A stretch of DNA of 42,803 nucleotides from Candidatus Obscuribacterales bacterium (GTDB lineage Bacteria; Cyanobacteriota; Vampirovibrionia; Obscuribacterales; Obscuribacteraceae). The DNA is taken from NCBI GenBank assembly GCA_019747875.1, contig JAIEQI010000084.1, positions 1 through 42,803 on the forward strand, read 5' to 3'. Within the stretch, counting starts at the first letter, position 1. Every line of letters starts with the position of its first letter. This document shows, piece after piece, positions 23,935-32,507 of this stretch. The notes beneath the pieces were generated by a model. It saw nothing but the letters and a program-made list of their open reading frames with translations. It was not told where the DNA came from and made no database searches. Both the position numbers and the translations under genes were made by a program.

Positions 23935-26061
23935 CTAGTTGCGCAAGATTCGAAGGCCGCTTGCAATGACGATCAGCTCGCTAAGTTCATGTGCAAGCAC
24001 TGCGCCCGGTAATGACAGGAACCCAAATATGGCAGCCAACACGAGGCATGCGATAACCGCACTGGAGAGATACAAATTCTGCCTGATGATTGCTCTTGTG
24101 CGTTGGGCTAACTTAAATGCTATCGGGAGCTTGCTCAGATCATCTGACATCAACGCCACGTCAGCAGTTTCAAGAGCAACATCGCTACCAACTGCGCCCA
24201 TTGCTATGCCGACAGTGGCTGCTGCAAGCGCTGGCGCATCATTTACACCATCGCCTACCATGGCCACGAATCGATAATTTGCTAGCATTTTGTTGAGTGC
24301 ATTAACTTTGTCCTCCGGCTTCAATTCTGCGAATACCGAGTCGATTCCTACCTCAGAAGCAATTTGTTTGGCGGCTCGTTCGTTATCCCCTGTTAGCATA
24401 GCCACAGCGATTCCCGATTCATGTAGCGACTTGATTGCTGCCGCCGCCTCAGCTCTAATGCTATCGCGTAAGGCGATGGCACCCCATGCAGCGCTGTCGT
24501 TACCGACAATGATTACGGTATTGCCATTGGCTTGCCAATCAGCAATCTGTTGTCCGGCCGAGGCATTCGTTTCTAACTGCGGAGCAAAGAGAACCGGACT
24601 GCCGATCAAAATTGAACTCCCGTGTATTTTCCCTGTCGCGCCAGCGCCTGTAATCGAGCGCCATTCGCTAACGTCGAAAAGAGCGATGCTTTTAGATTGC
24701 GCGTATTGGACAATTGAACGAGCCAGAGGATGTTCACTGTAGCGTTCAAGACTTGATGCAAAAGAAATCAATTCATGTTCTGTGAGAGTATTACTACTTT
24801 CAAATACAACTATTTCTGACACTTCAGGCCGCCCGTGAGTCACAGTGCCTGTTTTGTCGAGTGCCACCGCTTTTATTATGGCTAGATTTTCTAAATGCAC
24901 ACCGCCTTTGACGAGAACACCAGAGCGAGCGCCGGCTCCGATTGCTGCGACAAGCGTTATGGGAATGGATATCACCAGGGCGCACGGAGCTGCCGCGACG
25001 ATGAACACGGTTGCGCGACTAAGCCAATCAGACCATGGCTGATGGAAAAGCATTGGAGGAACGATCGCCACCAGTAATCCAAGTAAAAGAACGATAGGGC
25101 TGTTGCGCCTACCGAACCGCTCTATGAATTTTTGGCTCTCACCCTTGCGTTCTTGAGCTTCTTCAACCAATTGGATTATTTTGGCGACGGTGTTTTCAGC
25201 GGCGGTTTTAGTCGCAGTCACTTTCAACATTCCTTCGGCGTTGATTGTCCCGGCGAAGACCTGATCGCCAATCTTTTTTTCAACAGGTACGCTTTCGCCT
25301 GTAACTGGTGCTTGATTGACACTAGAGTTACCCTCAGTGACTGTGCCATCTGTAGCTATGGCTTGTCCTGGTCGCACAAGAAACACGTCACCGACAGCTA
25401 ATTCAGCTACAGGTATTTCTTGAAGGGAACCAGATCGCTCAATAGTGACGACCTTCGGAGCCAGCTTCATCAAAGCTCGAATAGATGATCGCGTCTTTTC
25501 TTCTGTGTATCCTTCAACAGCCTCTGAGATCGAATAGAGGAAGGCCAGCATTGCTGCTTCTGCTATTTGGCCCATCAGTGCAGCAGCCACACCAGCCACG
25601 GTCATGAGCAACTCGATTCCGACTCTTCTTTCGTGTATAAGTTCTTCGAGGGCTTCACGCGCGAAGTAAAAGCCACCGATCACAACGCTAAAAAAATAAA
25701 GCGACAATGAAAGAACGGTTGGTGCGCCCAGCTTTCCGGCGACCCAGCCAACAGCTAACAGCAGTCCGGATATGAGGGCGCTAAGCACTTTTTTATTGCG
25801 CCAGATGGTGGGCGATTCAGTACTGGCAGCGTCGTCTTTCACCGGGAAGCCAAGATCGTCGAGCGCCTTTGCTACCGATTCTATCGAAGCAATCTTCGGG
25901 TCAAAACTCACTCTTACTTTGGAAGACTGCGGAGACACTTTAACCTCGTGTACTCCAGGATGTTTACGCAGCTCACGCTGAATCTTGGCTGCCTCATTTT
26001 CGCAATCCACGTTGTGGACGGAAAACGTCTGTTCCCGGCTATTGCTTACATGTTCGGTCAT
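23935..26061 (-). CDS. P1B-type heavy-metal-transporting ATPase with altered metal motifs
   Basis: A 708-aa metal export pump of the inner membrane. All ATPase motifs are present: TGES (254-257), phosphorylated D402 in DKTGT, SEHPLA (442-447), TGDN and GDGVNDAP (603-610). The N-terminal HMA-like domain keeps only one Cys (VDCENEA, C20) in place of CxxC. The transmembrane metal motif is APC (358-360), not CPC. TM8 has HELSEL (691), recalling the HEG-motif of P1B-4 pumps. These features point to a divalent metal such as Zn, Cd, Co or Pb, but the metal cannot be fixed. ATGA overlap with the RND gene shows coupling. Confidence 0.92.
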   Translation of the reverse strand: MTEHVSNSREQTFSVHNVDCENEAAKIQRELRKHPGVHEVKVSPQSSKVRVSFDPKIASIESVAKALDDLGFPVKDDAASTESPTIWRNKKVLSALISGLLLAVGWVAGKLGAPTVLSLSLYFFSVVIGGFYFAREALEELIHERRVGIELLMTVAGVAAALMGQIAEAAMLAFLYSISEAVEGYTEEKTRSSIRALMKLAPKVVTIERSGSLQEIPVAELAVGDVFLVRPGQAIATDGTVTEGNSSVNQAPVTGESVPVEKKIGDQVFAGTINAEGMLKVTATKTAAENTVAKIIQLVEEAQERKGESQKFIERFGRRNSPIVLLLGLLVAIVPPMLFHQPWSDWLSRATVFIVAAAPCALVISIPITLVAAIGAGARSGVLVKGGVHLENLAIIKAVALDKTGTVTHGRPEVSEIVVFESSNTLTEHELISFASSLERYSEHPLARSIVQYAQSKSIALFDVSEWRSITGAGATGKIHGSSILIGSPVLFAPQLETNASAGQQIADWQANGNTVIIVGNDSAAWGAIALRDSIRAEAAAAIKSLHESGIAVAMLTGDNERAAKQIASEVGIDSVFAELKPEDKVNALNKMLANYRFVAMVGDGVNDAPALAAATVGIAMGAVGSDVALETADVALMSDDLSKLPIAFKLAQRTRAIIRQNLYLSSAVIACLVLAAIFGFLSLPGAVLAHELSELIVIASGLRILRN

Positions 26062-29000
26062 AGATCCACTCCCGCAGATTCCGTAAGATTAGTACGAGCG
26101 CCTATTGCCTGAGACACTGGGCGCTCGCCGAAAAGGGTGAACAAGGCGGGAATTACCACGAGCGTTAAAGCAGTGGAACTGAAAAGCCCGCCAAAAACCA
26201 CGACGGCCAAGGGCTGCAAGATCTCCTTGCCGGCGCCGGAACCGATCATAAGAGGAAGCATAGCCAGAGCAGCAGTCAGAGCCGTCATTAGTACAGGAGA
26301 CAGGCGCTCTAACGAACCCTCGCGGAGTGCATGTTCAAAGTCAATACCGGAAGCCGTCATCTGATTGTAAGTCGTGACCAGGATTATGCCGTTTCGACAG
26401 GCGACACCAAACAAAGTTATAAATCCAATCAGAGAAGCCACCGATAGGACGCCGCCACTAAGGAAAACAGCCAACAATCCGCCAATCATGGCCAGGGGCA
26501 GATTGGCTAGAACCAAAACCATAGATCGAATTGAATTTACGGCTTGATGAATCAAGAACGCCACCGCTAGTAGTGCCATAGCACCATAAATCAATAGCTC
26601 CTGACTCGCCCTTTGTTGTGCCTCAAATTGACCACCATAGACAACATAGTAGCCTGTGGGCAGATTGACACGTTCCGAGATCTCCTTTTTTACGTCAGCA
26701 ACAACAGAACCAATGTCGCGTCCCATAGTATTTGCTGAGATAACTATTCTGCGTGATACGTATTGACGATTAATGGTGTTTGGACCTTCGTCTTCCTTCA
26801 ATGTGGCTACCGCCGAAAGAGGAATTTTTGTGTCAGCGGGAGTGTCAACTAGAAGTTCGCCGATAGTTTCGACGTTATTGCGCGCCTCGGGAGTCAACCA
26901 GACGACAAGATTGAATAGACGCTGGTCTTCAAGGACCTGGGAGACGGCTCTGCCATTAAGAGCGGTCTCGACAGTGTCGGCTAGGGAGCCTACCGTAAGT
27001 CCGTAACGAGACGCCTTTTCGCGATTGAAGAGAACAGAGATCTGCGGCACCGGCACTTGCGGCTCGACCTGTAAGTCCACTATTCCCGAGACATTACGGA
27101 TAGCAGAATCGATCTCCTGAGCTTTAGCGCGCAGTATGTTTAGATCAGGACCAAAAACCTTAATTGCTAACGCTGCTCGTGTTCCGGAAAGCGTCTCATC
27201 TATGCGATTGGAGATAAACCCGCCCACGACAGCGACCACACCCGGATAGCGGCGCAGCTCATCACGTATAATGTCGAGCACTTTTGCACGGTCGACGTTT
27301 TTCTCAGCAATCTGCAAATCAAGTTCCCCAAAGGTGACAACGCCCGCGTCGTCATCTCCGAACGCCCTGCCGGCGCGGAATTGTGCGGTTTCAATTTCCG
27401 GATGTTTAAGCAACGCCGTCTCTATTGCCTTGCCAATCTCCTGGGTTGAACCAAGCGACGCGCCTGGTAATTGGTTGAGAGCAATGACTAAGCTGCGCTC
27501 CTGGAATTCAGGTAGAAATGTGGTACCGAGAAATGGAGCTATAGCCAACGAAGCGATCAAGGCAGCGGCAGAAACAAGTAAAATGATGCTTGGGTTTTTC
27601 ATCGAAAAAGCCAATACCGGCTCGTAAGCATTCTTCAGAAATCGAACCAACCAAGTTTCGTCCTCCGGCAAACGTCTATTTGCCAAAAGCAAGTAGCACA
27701 AGGCTGGAGTTAGCGTAAGTGCCACCAGAAGCGAAGCCAAGGTCGATAGGATGTAAGCCAAGCCTAGCGGCGTGAAAATTCGACCTTCAACCCCAGATAA
27801 AGTAAAGATAGGAGCAACGACAATACACACAATTATTGTGGCCAATACTACCGAGCTGCGGATCTGCACTGAGGCGTCGAACACTACTTTGGCTGGTGGT
27901 TCTGCCGCTGACCCAAGCGAGCTGTTTTCTCTCAATCGTCTATAAACGTTCTCGGCATCGATGATAGCGTCATCGATAATGCCACCGAGCGCTATTGCTA
28001 GTCCGCCTAAAGTCATGGTGTTAAGTCCAACACCAAACCAGTTTAGTACCACTAATCCAAGAACGATTGAAAGGGGTAATGCAGTTAGGGTAATGGCCAC
28101 TGTTCGCCAGTTACCAAGAAAAAGAATGACGATGATGCTAACTATAATCGCGCCATCTCTGAGAGCTTCAATGACATTCTCAACTGACTTTTGAATGAAG
28201 TCTTCTTGACGGAAAGTCGTCACTACTTGCACGTCTTTCGGTAGCGTTTTTCGAATATCAGCCATGGCTGCTTCAACAGCTTTGGTAACCGTCGGTGTAT
28301 CGGCAAATGGCGAGCGCGTGATTGTGACAATCACCGCGTCTGTTCCTGCAAAAGACCCATCCCCTCGCTTGACTCCGGAACCGATTTTGATATCTGCTAC
28401 ATCTGAGAGCCTGACGGGGATGCCACCAGGGTGAGCAAGGACGACGGAATTGCCCAAATCGATCAAACTATGTGTTCTACCCATGCCGCGAACCAGACGT
28501 TCGCGATCAGGTGTGAGTAAGAAACCGCCTGGAACGTTTAAATTAGCAGCTTTAGCAGCGTCCGCAACTTGGGCTAAAGTGACATTGTATTGCTTCAATT
28601 TCTCAGGATGAACGAGTATCTGATACTGCCGCTCACCGCCACCCAGGACTAGCACGCGTGTTACGCCTGGAATTGCCAGGAGCCTATTTCTTACTTGCCA
28701 ATTGGCTATGGTGGCAACATCCAGCAAAGTGGTGTGGTGCGCCATAGGCACGGTGTTGTCTATGGTTAACGCATATTTGACGACATCGCCAACTGGATTG
28801 CTGATTGGTGATAACAAAGGCGGATTGACACCCTGCGGAAGACGCGGGGCCACTTGCTGCACTTTTTCTGCCACAAGTTGCCGTGCGCGATAAACGTCTG
28901 TCTGACCTTCGAAGATGACTGTAACAACAGACAGTCCAATCGCGGAGCTAGAGCGGATATCGACTACCCCGGGTGTGCCGTTTAAGGAACTTTCCAAAGG

Positions 29001-29201
29001 TAGCGTGACCAGCGATTCGACTTCCTCCGGAGCTAATCCGGGAGCTTCCGTTTGAATCACCACCTGCGGTGGCGCGAAATTCGGGAATACATCAAGCGGT
29101 AGTTTGAGAACGGCGTTTAGTCCTGCGAGAAAGACGACAACCGCAGCAACAACAATAGCCAGGTGATGAGTAATCGACCAGAGTATCAGTCTATTGATCA
29201 T
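26058..29201 (-). CDS. czcA: CzcA/CusA-type heavy-metal RND efflux pump
   Basis: A 1047-aa, 12-TM proton-driven pump that moves metal ions out through the tripartite complex. It starts with a TM1 (MINRLILWSITHHLAIVVAA) and PLDVFPN, and TM4 carries the charged proton-relay motif GGIIDDAIIDAEN (D410, D411, D415, E417), equivalent to the DGAxxxxEN motif of HME-RND pumps. Length is normal for the family. It overlaps the adaptor gene by 11 bp upstream and the ATPase gene by 4 bp downstream. The sensor and motif suggest a divalent metal (Cd, Zn or Co) rather than Cu/Ag, since the methionine-rich features of CusA are not obvious. Confidence 0.93.
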   Translation of the reverse strand: MINRLILWSITHHLAIVVAAVVVFLAGLNAVLKLPLDVFPNFAPPQVVIQTEAPGLAPEEVESLVTLPLESSLNGTPGVVDIRSSSAIGLSVVTVIFEGQTDVYRARQLVAEKVQQVAPRLPQGVNPPLLSPISNPVGDVVKYALTIDNTVPMAHHTTLLDVATIANWQVRNRLLAIPGVTRVLVLGGGERQYQILVHPEKLKQYNVTLAQVADAAKAANLNVPGGFLLTPDRERLVRGMGRTHSLIDLGNSVVLAHPGGIPVRLSDVADIKIGSGVKRGDGSFAGTDAVIVTITRSPFADTPTVTKAVEAAMADIRKTLPKDVQVVTTFRQEDFIQKSVENVIEALRDGAIIVSIIVILFLGNWRTVAITLTALPLSIVLGLVVLNWFGVGLNTMTLGGLAIALGGIIDDAIIDAENVYRRLRENSSLGSAAEPPAKVVFDASVQIRSSVVLATIIVCIVVAPIFTLSGVEGRIFTPLGLAYILSTLASLLVALTLTPALCYLLLANRRLPEDETWLVRFLKNAYEPVLAFSMKNPSIILLVSAAALIASLAIAPFLGTTFLPEFQERSLVIALNQLPGASLGSTQEIGKAIETALLKHPEIETAQFRAGRAFGDDDAGVVTFGELDLQIAEKNVDRAKVLDIIRDELRRYPGVVAVVGGFISNRIDETLSGTRAALAIKVFGPDLNILRAKAQEIDSAIRNVSGIVDLQVEPQVPVPQISVLFNREKASRYGLTVGSLADTVETALNGRAVSQVLEDQRLFNLVVWLTPEARNNVETIGELLVDTPADTKIPLSAVATLKEDEGPNTINRQYVSRRIVISANTMGRDIGSVVADVKKEISERVNLPTGYYVVYGGQFEAQQRASQELLIYGAMALLAVAFLIHQAVNSIRSMVLVLANLPLAMIGGLLAVFLSGGVLSVASLIGFITLFGVACRNGIILVTTYNQMTASGIDFEHALREGSLERLSPVLMTALTAALAMLPLMIGSGAGKEILQPLAVVVFGGLFSSTALTLVVIPALFTLFGERPVSQAIGARTNLTESAGVDL

Positions 29202-30594
29202 GATTTCCTTTCACATCAGCTGAAGTTGCTTTAGCAGATGTCACCGGTTGTGCTGGCTGTGATCGGTCTTTTGGAGTGCGGCCTGATTTTTTGCCGGCAA
29301 GAAATCCGAGAAGCAGAAAGATGACTCCACCAATGGTCAGGAAAAGAATGTATTCTGGCTTAATTGTGCTAGTTGTTTTTTTCTCGCCCTCTTCTTCTTC
29401 AGCGGGAATCGCGCCCTTGGCACCTTGCGCCATGAGCTGATAGGCGCGTTGTGTAACGATCAATTCGTCGCCTTTCAGTCCAATGTTTACTCTCACCAAA
29501 TTATCTTTGGTTTCGCCAACTTCTACCTCTACAGGAACAAATTCCTCCCCGTGTTTGACGAACACGGACTGCTTACCTTGGACGGACACTATTGCTTCGG
29601 CAGGGACGAAATAGCCTAACTGTTGCGGCGTTTTGTCGATCAAGTCAACAGTTACAAACATCTGTGGCTTAAGCAAGAAATCTGGGTTTTCGATTGTTGC
29701 TCGAACAGCTAATGTCCTGCTGGTTGGGTCAACGACAGGGTCGATGTTGATGAGAGCTCCACCGAAGATGCGGTTGGGGTAGGCAGATGCATGTACCTCT
29801 ATCTTTTGACCCAGCCGCACAAACTGTAGATCTTTCTCGTAAATTTGGGCCGTCACCCAGACCTTGGTGATGTTTATGAGCTTATAGAGCGGCTTTGCAG
29901 GCTCGACAGCTTCGCCCGGTGTAACCAATTGGTCCAGCACGATGCCAGAAATCGGAGCATAAAGAGTAATGCGTCCCTGAGCAGTAGCCCTCATCGACTG
30001 CCCCAATTGATCTAAACGATTGGTAAGCATTGCCGCGCTGAGACGCGTCTGTGAACGTGCTGTCTGTAGCTCGGCCTCCGCTTGCCTAAGATCTGCTTCT
30101 GCTGTTTGGTAATCTTTCGTTGAGGAAATTTTTAAGCCAAACAATGTCTTCTCTCTCTCGAAGTTTCGCCTGGCAAGCTCGACCTTTGCCAATGCTTGTT
30201 CTTCGGCTGCCTTGTTCTGGGCGACCAGTCGTTGAGACTCAACGGCCAACTGCCGGATCTCAGGACTGTCCATGGTAAGTAATACATCGCCTTTATTGAC
30301 ATGCTGACCTTTCTGCGCGATAAGCGTCAGTACTCGACCCGATAGCGGCGCATTAACTGCCGCTGTATTAGCAGGAATTGCTTCGACGAGTCCATTCACT
30401 TGCTTGCGGCTAACGGGGGTAAGCGAACGCACTGACTCCACCTTGATCCCAATAGCTTTTTGTACATCATCTGGTACCCGAACAGGGGCAAACGCATCGT
30501 CGCGCTTTTCTGTTTCTTCTGCAAAACTTGGTATTGGCGCTGCCATCATTAGCACCACCAAAATGAAAAGTATTGTTCTGAGACGCGCTGACAT
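29191..30594 (-). CDS. czcB: CzcB/CusB-type periplasmic adaptor with C-terminal membrane anchor
   Basis: A 467-aa membrane fusion protein joining the RND pump to the outer-membrane channel. A signal peptide (about 1-25, ending IPSFAEE) is followed by the biotinyl-lipoyl halves (GRVLTLIAQKGQHVNKGDVL and APISGIVLDQLVTPGEAV) flanking a long coiled coil, then beta-barrel domains. Near the end is a hydrophobic segment (ILFLTIGGVIFLLLGFLAG, about 418-436) and a basic tail, so it is probably anchored in the inner membrane at its C-terminus, which is atypical. It starts 12 bp after the outer-membrane gene ends. Confidence 0.92.
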   Translation of the reverse strand: MSARLRTILFILVVLMMAAPIPSFAEETEKRDDAFAPVRVPDDVQKAIGIKVESVRSLTPVSRKQVNGLVEAIPANTAAVNAPLSGRVLTLIAQKGQHVNKGDVLLTMDSPEIRQLAVESQRLVAQNKAAEEQALAKVELARRNFEREKTLFGLKISSTKDYQTAEADLRQAEAELQTARSQTRLSAAMLTNRLDQLGQSMRATAQGRITLYAPISGIVLDQLVTPGEAVEPAKPLYKLINITKVWVTAQIYEKDLQFVRLGQKIEVHASAYPNRIFGGALINIDPVVDPTSRTLAVRATIENPDFLLKPQMFVTVDLIDKTPQQLGYFVPAEAIVSVQGKQSVFVKHGEEFVPVEVEVGETKDNLVRVNIGLKGDELIVTQRAYQLMAQGAKGAIPAEEEEGEKKTTSTIKPEYILFLTIGGVIFLLLGFLAGKKSGRTPKDRSQPAQPVTSAKATSADVKGNHDQ

Positions 30595-30606
30595 TGAAAT
30601 CTCCTG

Positions 30607-32082
30607 TTAAAGATCGAGTGGGCGGCCGACGGACTTTTCCAAGTCAGCCCACGCATTTTGGTATGAGACGACAGCATCGAAATAACCAACATTTATTTGT
30701 TGTGCGGACTGCTGCGAGAGAATCACATCTGAAAGCCTGTTGCGACCGTATTTGTAGCCAAGTTCAGCTAGTCGGACTGTTTCAGCAGCAGCCGCTAATA
30801 GTTGTGTTCGATACTTAGAAATGTTTGCTCTGGACAATCTTACGTTTTCATACGCAGCCTTTATTTCTGCGGTGACTCGGTTTTGAACGATAAGCGATTG
30901 GGTTTTTGCCTGGTCTTGAGACAGTCTCGCGGCCATGATTTCGCCTTGCTTACGATAGAAGATTGGCAGGTCTACGTTGACGTTCAAATAGGCGCCATAC
31001 TGCTGCTTTTCAGGCGCCTGAAATGTTGTAAACACGAAGCCTGAGCCGAGAATGACATCTGGAATACGTTGTGCCTTAACAAGCCCGAGTTGCCTAGCTG
31101 AAACATTTAGCTGCTGTTTTGCCACCATCAAATCCGGACGCGCATTCAAGGCTGATTGCAGCAACAAGCCTTCGTCTGGGAAAGGCTTGTCCGGAGCCGG
31201 AACTAAGTCATTATTGGCATCTTCTGAGTCGAATAACCCTTGGTCTATTGCCATCAAATTAGGAGCGACCGGCTCGCCCAATAGGGTGCTTAGCTGAATC
31301 TGTGCCTGCCTGATACGGCCCTGAGCCGTATTGCGTTGGGCGTCATATTGGTTGAGATTCAGCTTGGATTGAAAGATTTCCGCTTCTGGCGCTGAGCCGG
31401 CTTTGAATCTTTCGATGGCGATGTTGACAAGGCGTTCTGTGAGGGCACGCTGTCTCTCGACTAACCCAGCGTATTCTTGAGCAGCGGCTAACTCTGCGTA
31501 GACTCGGCGAATTCTTGTGCGGAGTTCGAAGCGAATTGATTCTAGTTGAAGAGTAGATGCGGTTTTTTGCGAGCGAGCCAACTTTAATCGAGCAGCTCGC
31601 TTGCCGCCAGTTTCCACAATTTGATTGATGCCGACTTGCTGTGTGTTACCGGCAATTGTTTTAGTCCATGCAGGCCCAAAGCCCAACTGTGTAGCAAGTT
31701 GGGGATTTGGAATAGCGCCCGCGCTGACAATATTGGCCTCGGCGATTGCTACGTCCTGTTTTGCCTTCAGGATCTCCGGGTTATGCTCGTCGGCTTGTGC
31801 AAATGCACTTTTTAAAGTTAGATTTACGGTGTTTTCTGCTTTCAACGCGTATATTGCTGTGCTAGGTGTTGTGTCCAGATTGAGCGATTCACCAGCGGGC
31901 CTATCAGGAGCGGTCGGTCTCAGCTCTGGCGGAGTTCCAATGGGACTTCCCGGTGGAACTTGTTCAAAGATTGGTCCTGATGCGGCAAAGGCAGAGATTG
32001 GGTTAAGTGAGAGACAAATCAGCAGGGCTGCTCGCACCACCAGTGGTGCCCCAGGCATTTGCATATTGCGACTACTATTCAT
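30607..32082 (-). CDS. czcC: CzcC/TolC-type outer-membrane efflux channel
   Basis: An outer-membrane factor of about 491 aa forming the exit duct of the pump. A signal peptide (VVRAALLICLSLNPISAFAA) precedes a proline-rich linker, then two repeats of the long-helix TolC fold (for example LKSAFAQADEHNPEILKAKQ and QSALNARPDLMVAKQQL). The start is uncertain: the longest frame begins at 32118, inside the repressor gene; the ATG at 32082 overlaps the repressor stop (32075-32077) by a few bases and suits coupling. No strong ribosome binding site is seen. Confidence 0.9.
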   Translation of the reverse strand: MNSSRNMQMPGAPLVVRAALLICLSLNPISAFAASGPIFEQVPPGSPIGTPPELRPTAPDRPAGESLNLDTTPSTAIYALKAENTVNLTLKSAFAQADEHNPEILKAKQDVAIAEANIVSAGAIPNPQLATQLGFGPAWTKTIAGNTQQVGINQIVETGGKRAARLKLARSQKTASTLQLESIRFELRTRIRRVYAELAAAQEYAGLVERQRALTERLVNIAIERFKAGSAPEAEIFQSKLNLNQYDAQRNTAQGRIRQAQIQLSTLLGEPVAPNLMAIDQGLFDSEDANNDLVPAPDKPFPDEGLLLQSALNARPDLMVAKQQLNVSARQLGLVKAQRIPDVILGSGFVFTTFQAPEKQQYGAYLNVNVDLPIFYRKQGEIMAARLSQDQAKTQSLIVQNRVTAEIKAAYENVRLSRANISKYRTQLLAAAAETVRLAELGYKYGRNRLSDVILSQQSAQQINVGYFDAVVSYQNAWADLEKSVGRPLDL

Positions 32083-32398
32083 ATCGGGTGCACTCGTCGA
32101 TGCCCTCAGCTGTGTCAATGGTTATCTCGCTTGCCAATTGCAATAAACTGGCTATTCGCCCGTCTTTGAGTTGGTACCACACGAAACGTCCCTGCGAGTT
32201 ACTGATGACTAGCCCGCATTCGCGCAGGCAAGCAAGATGGTTAGAGGCATTCGGCTGGGTCAGCCCAGTCTTCTCAACAAGCTCAGAGACAGTCATTGGG
32301 CCATCACACAGAGCCTCTAGTATGGATAGACGCGACCTATCGCCCAGCCCTCGGAAAAACTTGCAATTTAGGTTTGTAGTATGCGCTTTGGCTGGCAT
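32075..32398 (-). CDS. ArsR/SmtB repressor with CmtR-like metal site
   Basis: A 107-aa winged-helix repressor, first gene of the operon. From the ATG at 32398 (AAGGAA 5 nt upstream) it has C57 and C61 in the recognition helix (SNHLACLRECGLV) and C103 near the end (DECTRYE). Mycobacterial CmtR binds Cd/Pb through C57 and C61 in the same helix plus C102, an almost exact match. It should release DNA when it binds Cd or Pb. The operator palindrome covers its own -10 box. C12 and C31 are additional. Only 8 more residues would be added by the upstream start. Confidence 0.9.
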   Translation of the reverse strand: MPAKAHTTNLNCKFFRGLGDRSRLSILEALCDGPMTVSELVEKTGLTQPNASNHLACLRECGLVISNSQGRFVWYQLKDGRIASLLQLASEITIDTAEGIDECTRYE

Positions 32399-32412
32399 AG
32401 TGATTCCTTGAA

Positions 32413-32461
32413 ATATCAGCACTGGGTGATATTATATCAAAGCATCACCAGGCGATGATAT
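32413..32461. promoter_or_regulatory. Operator/promoter of the metal operon
   Basis: TGATAT-T-ATATCA (32427-32439) is a 13-bp palindrome that on the minus strand contains a perfect TATAAT (32436-32431). Outer half-sites ATATCA (32413-32418) and TGATAT (32456-32461) repeat the motif. A repressor bound here would block the operon promoter and could also affect the divergent gene. Confidence 0.75.
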
Positions 32462-32507
32462 GAAGACTGTAATGATTAGATGTCAGCATTATCCAAGGGC
32501 TACTCTA

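Noticed and set aside
31625..32146. 173-codon plus-strand frame opposite the outer-membrane channel gene
   Set aside because: It is a shadow frame; the minus-strand gene has clear TolC-family features.
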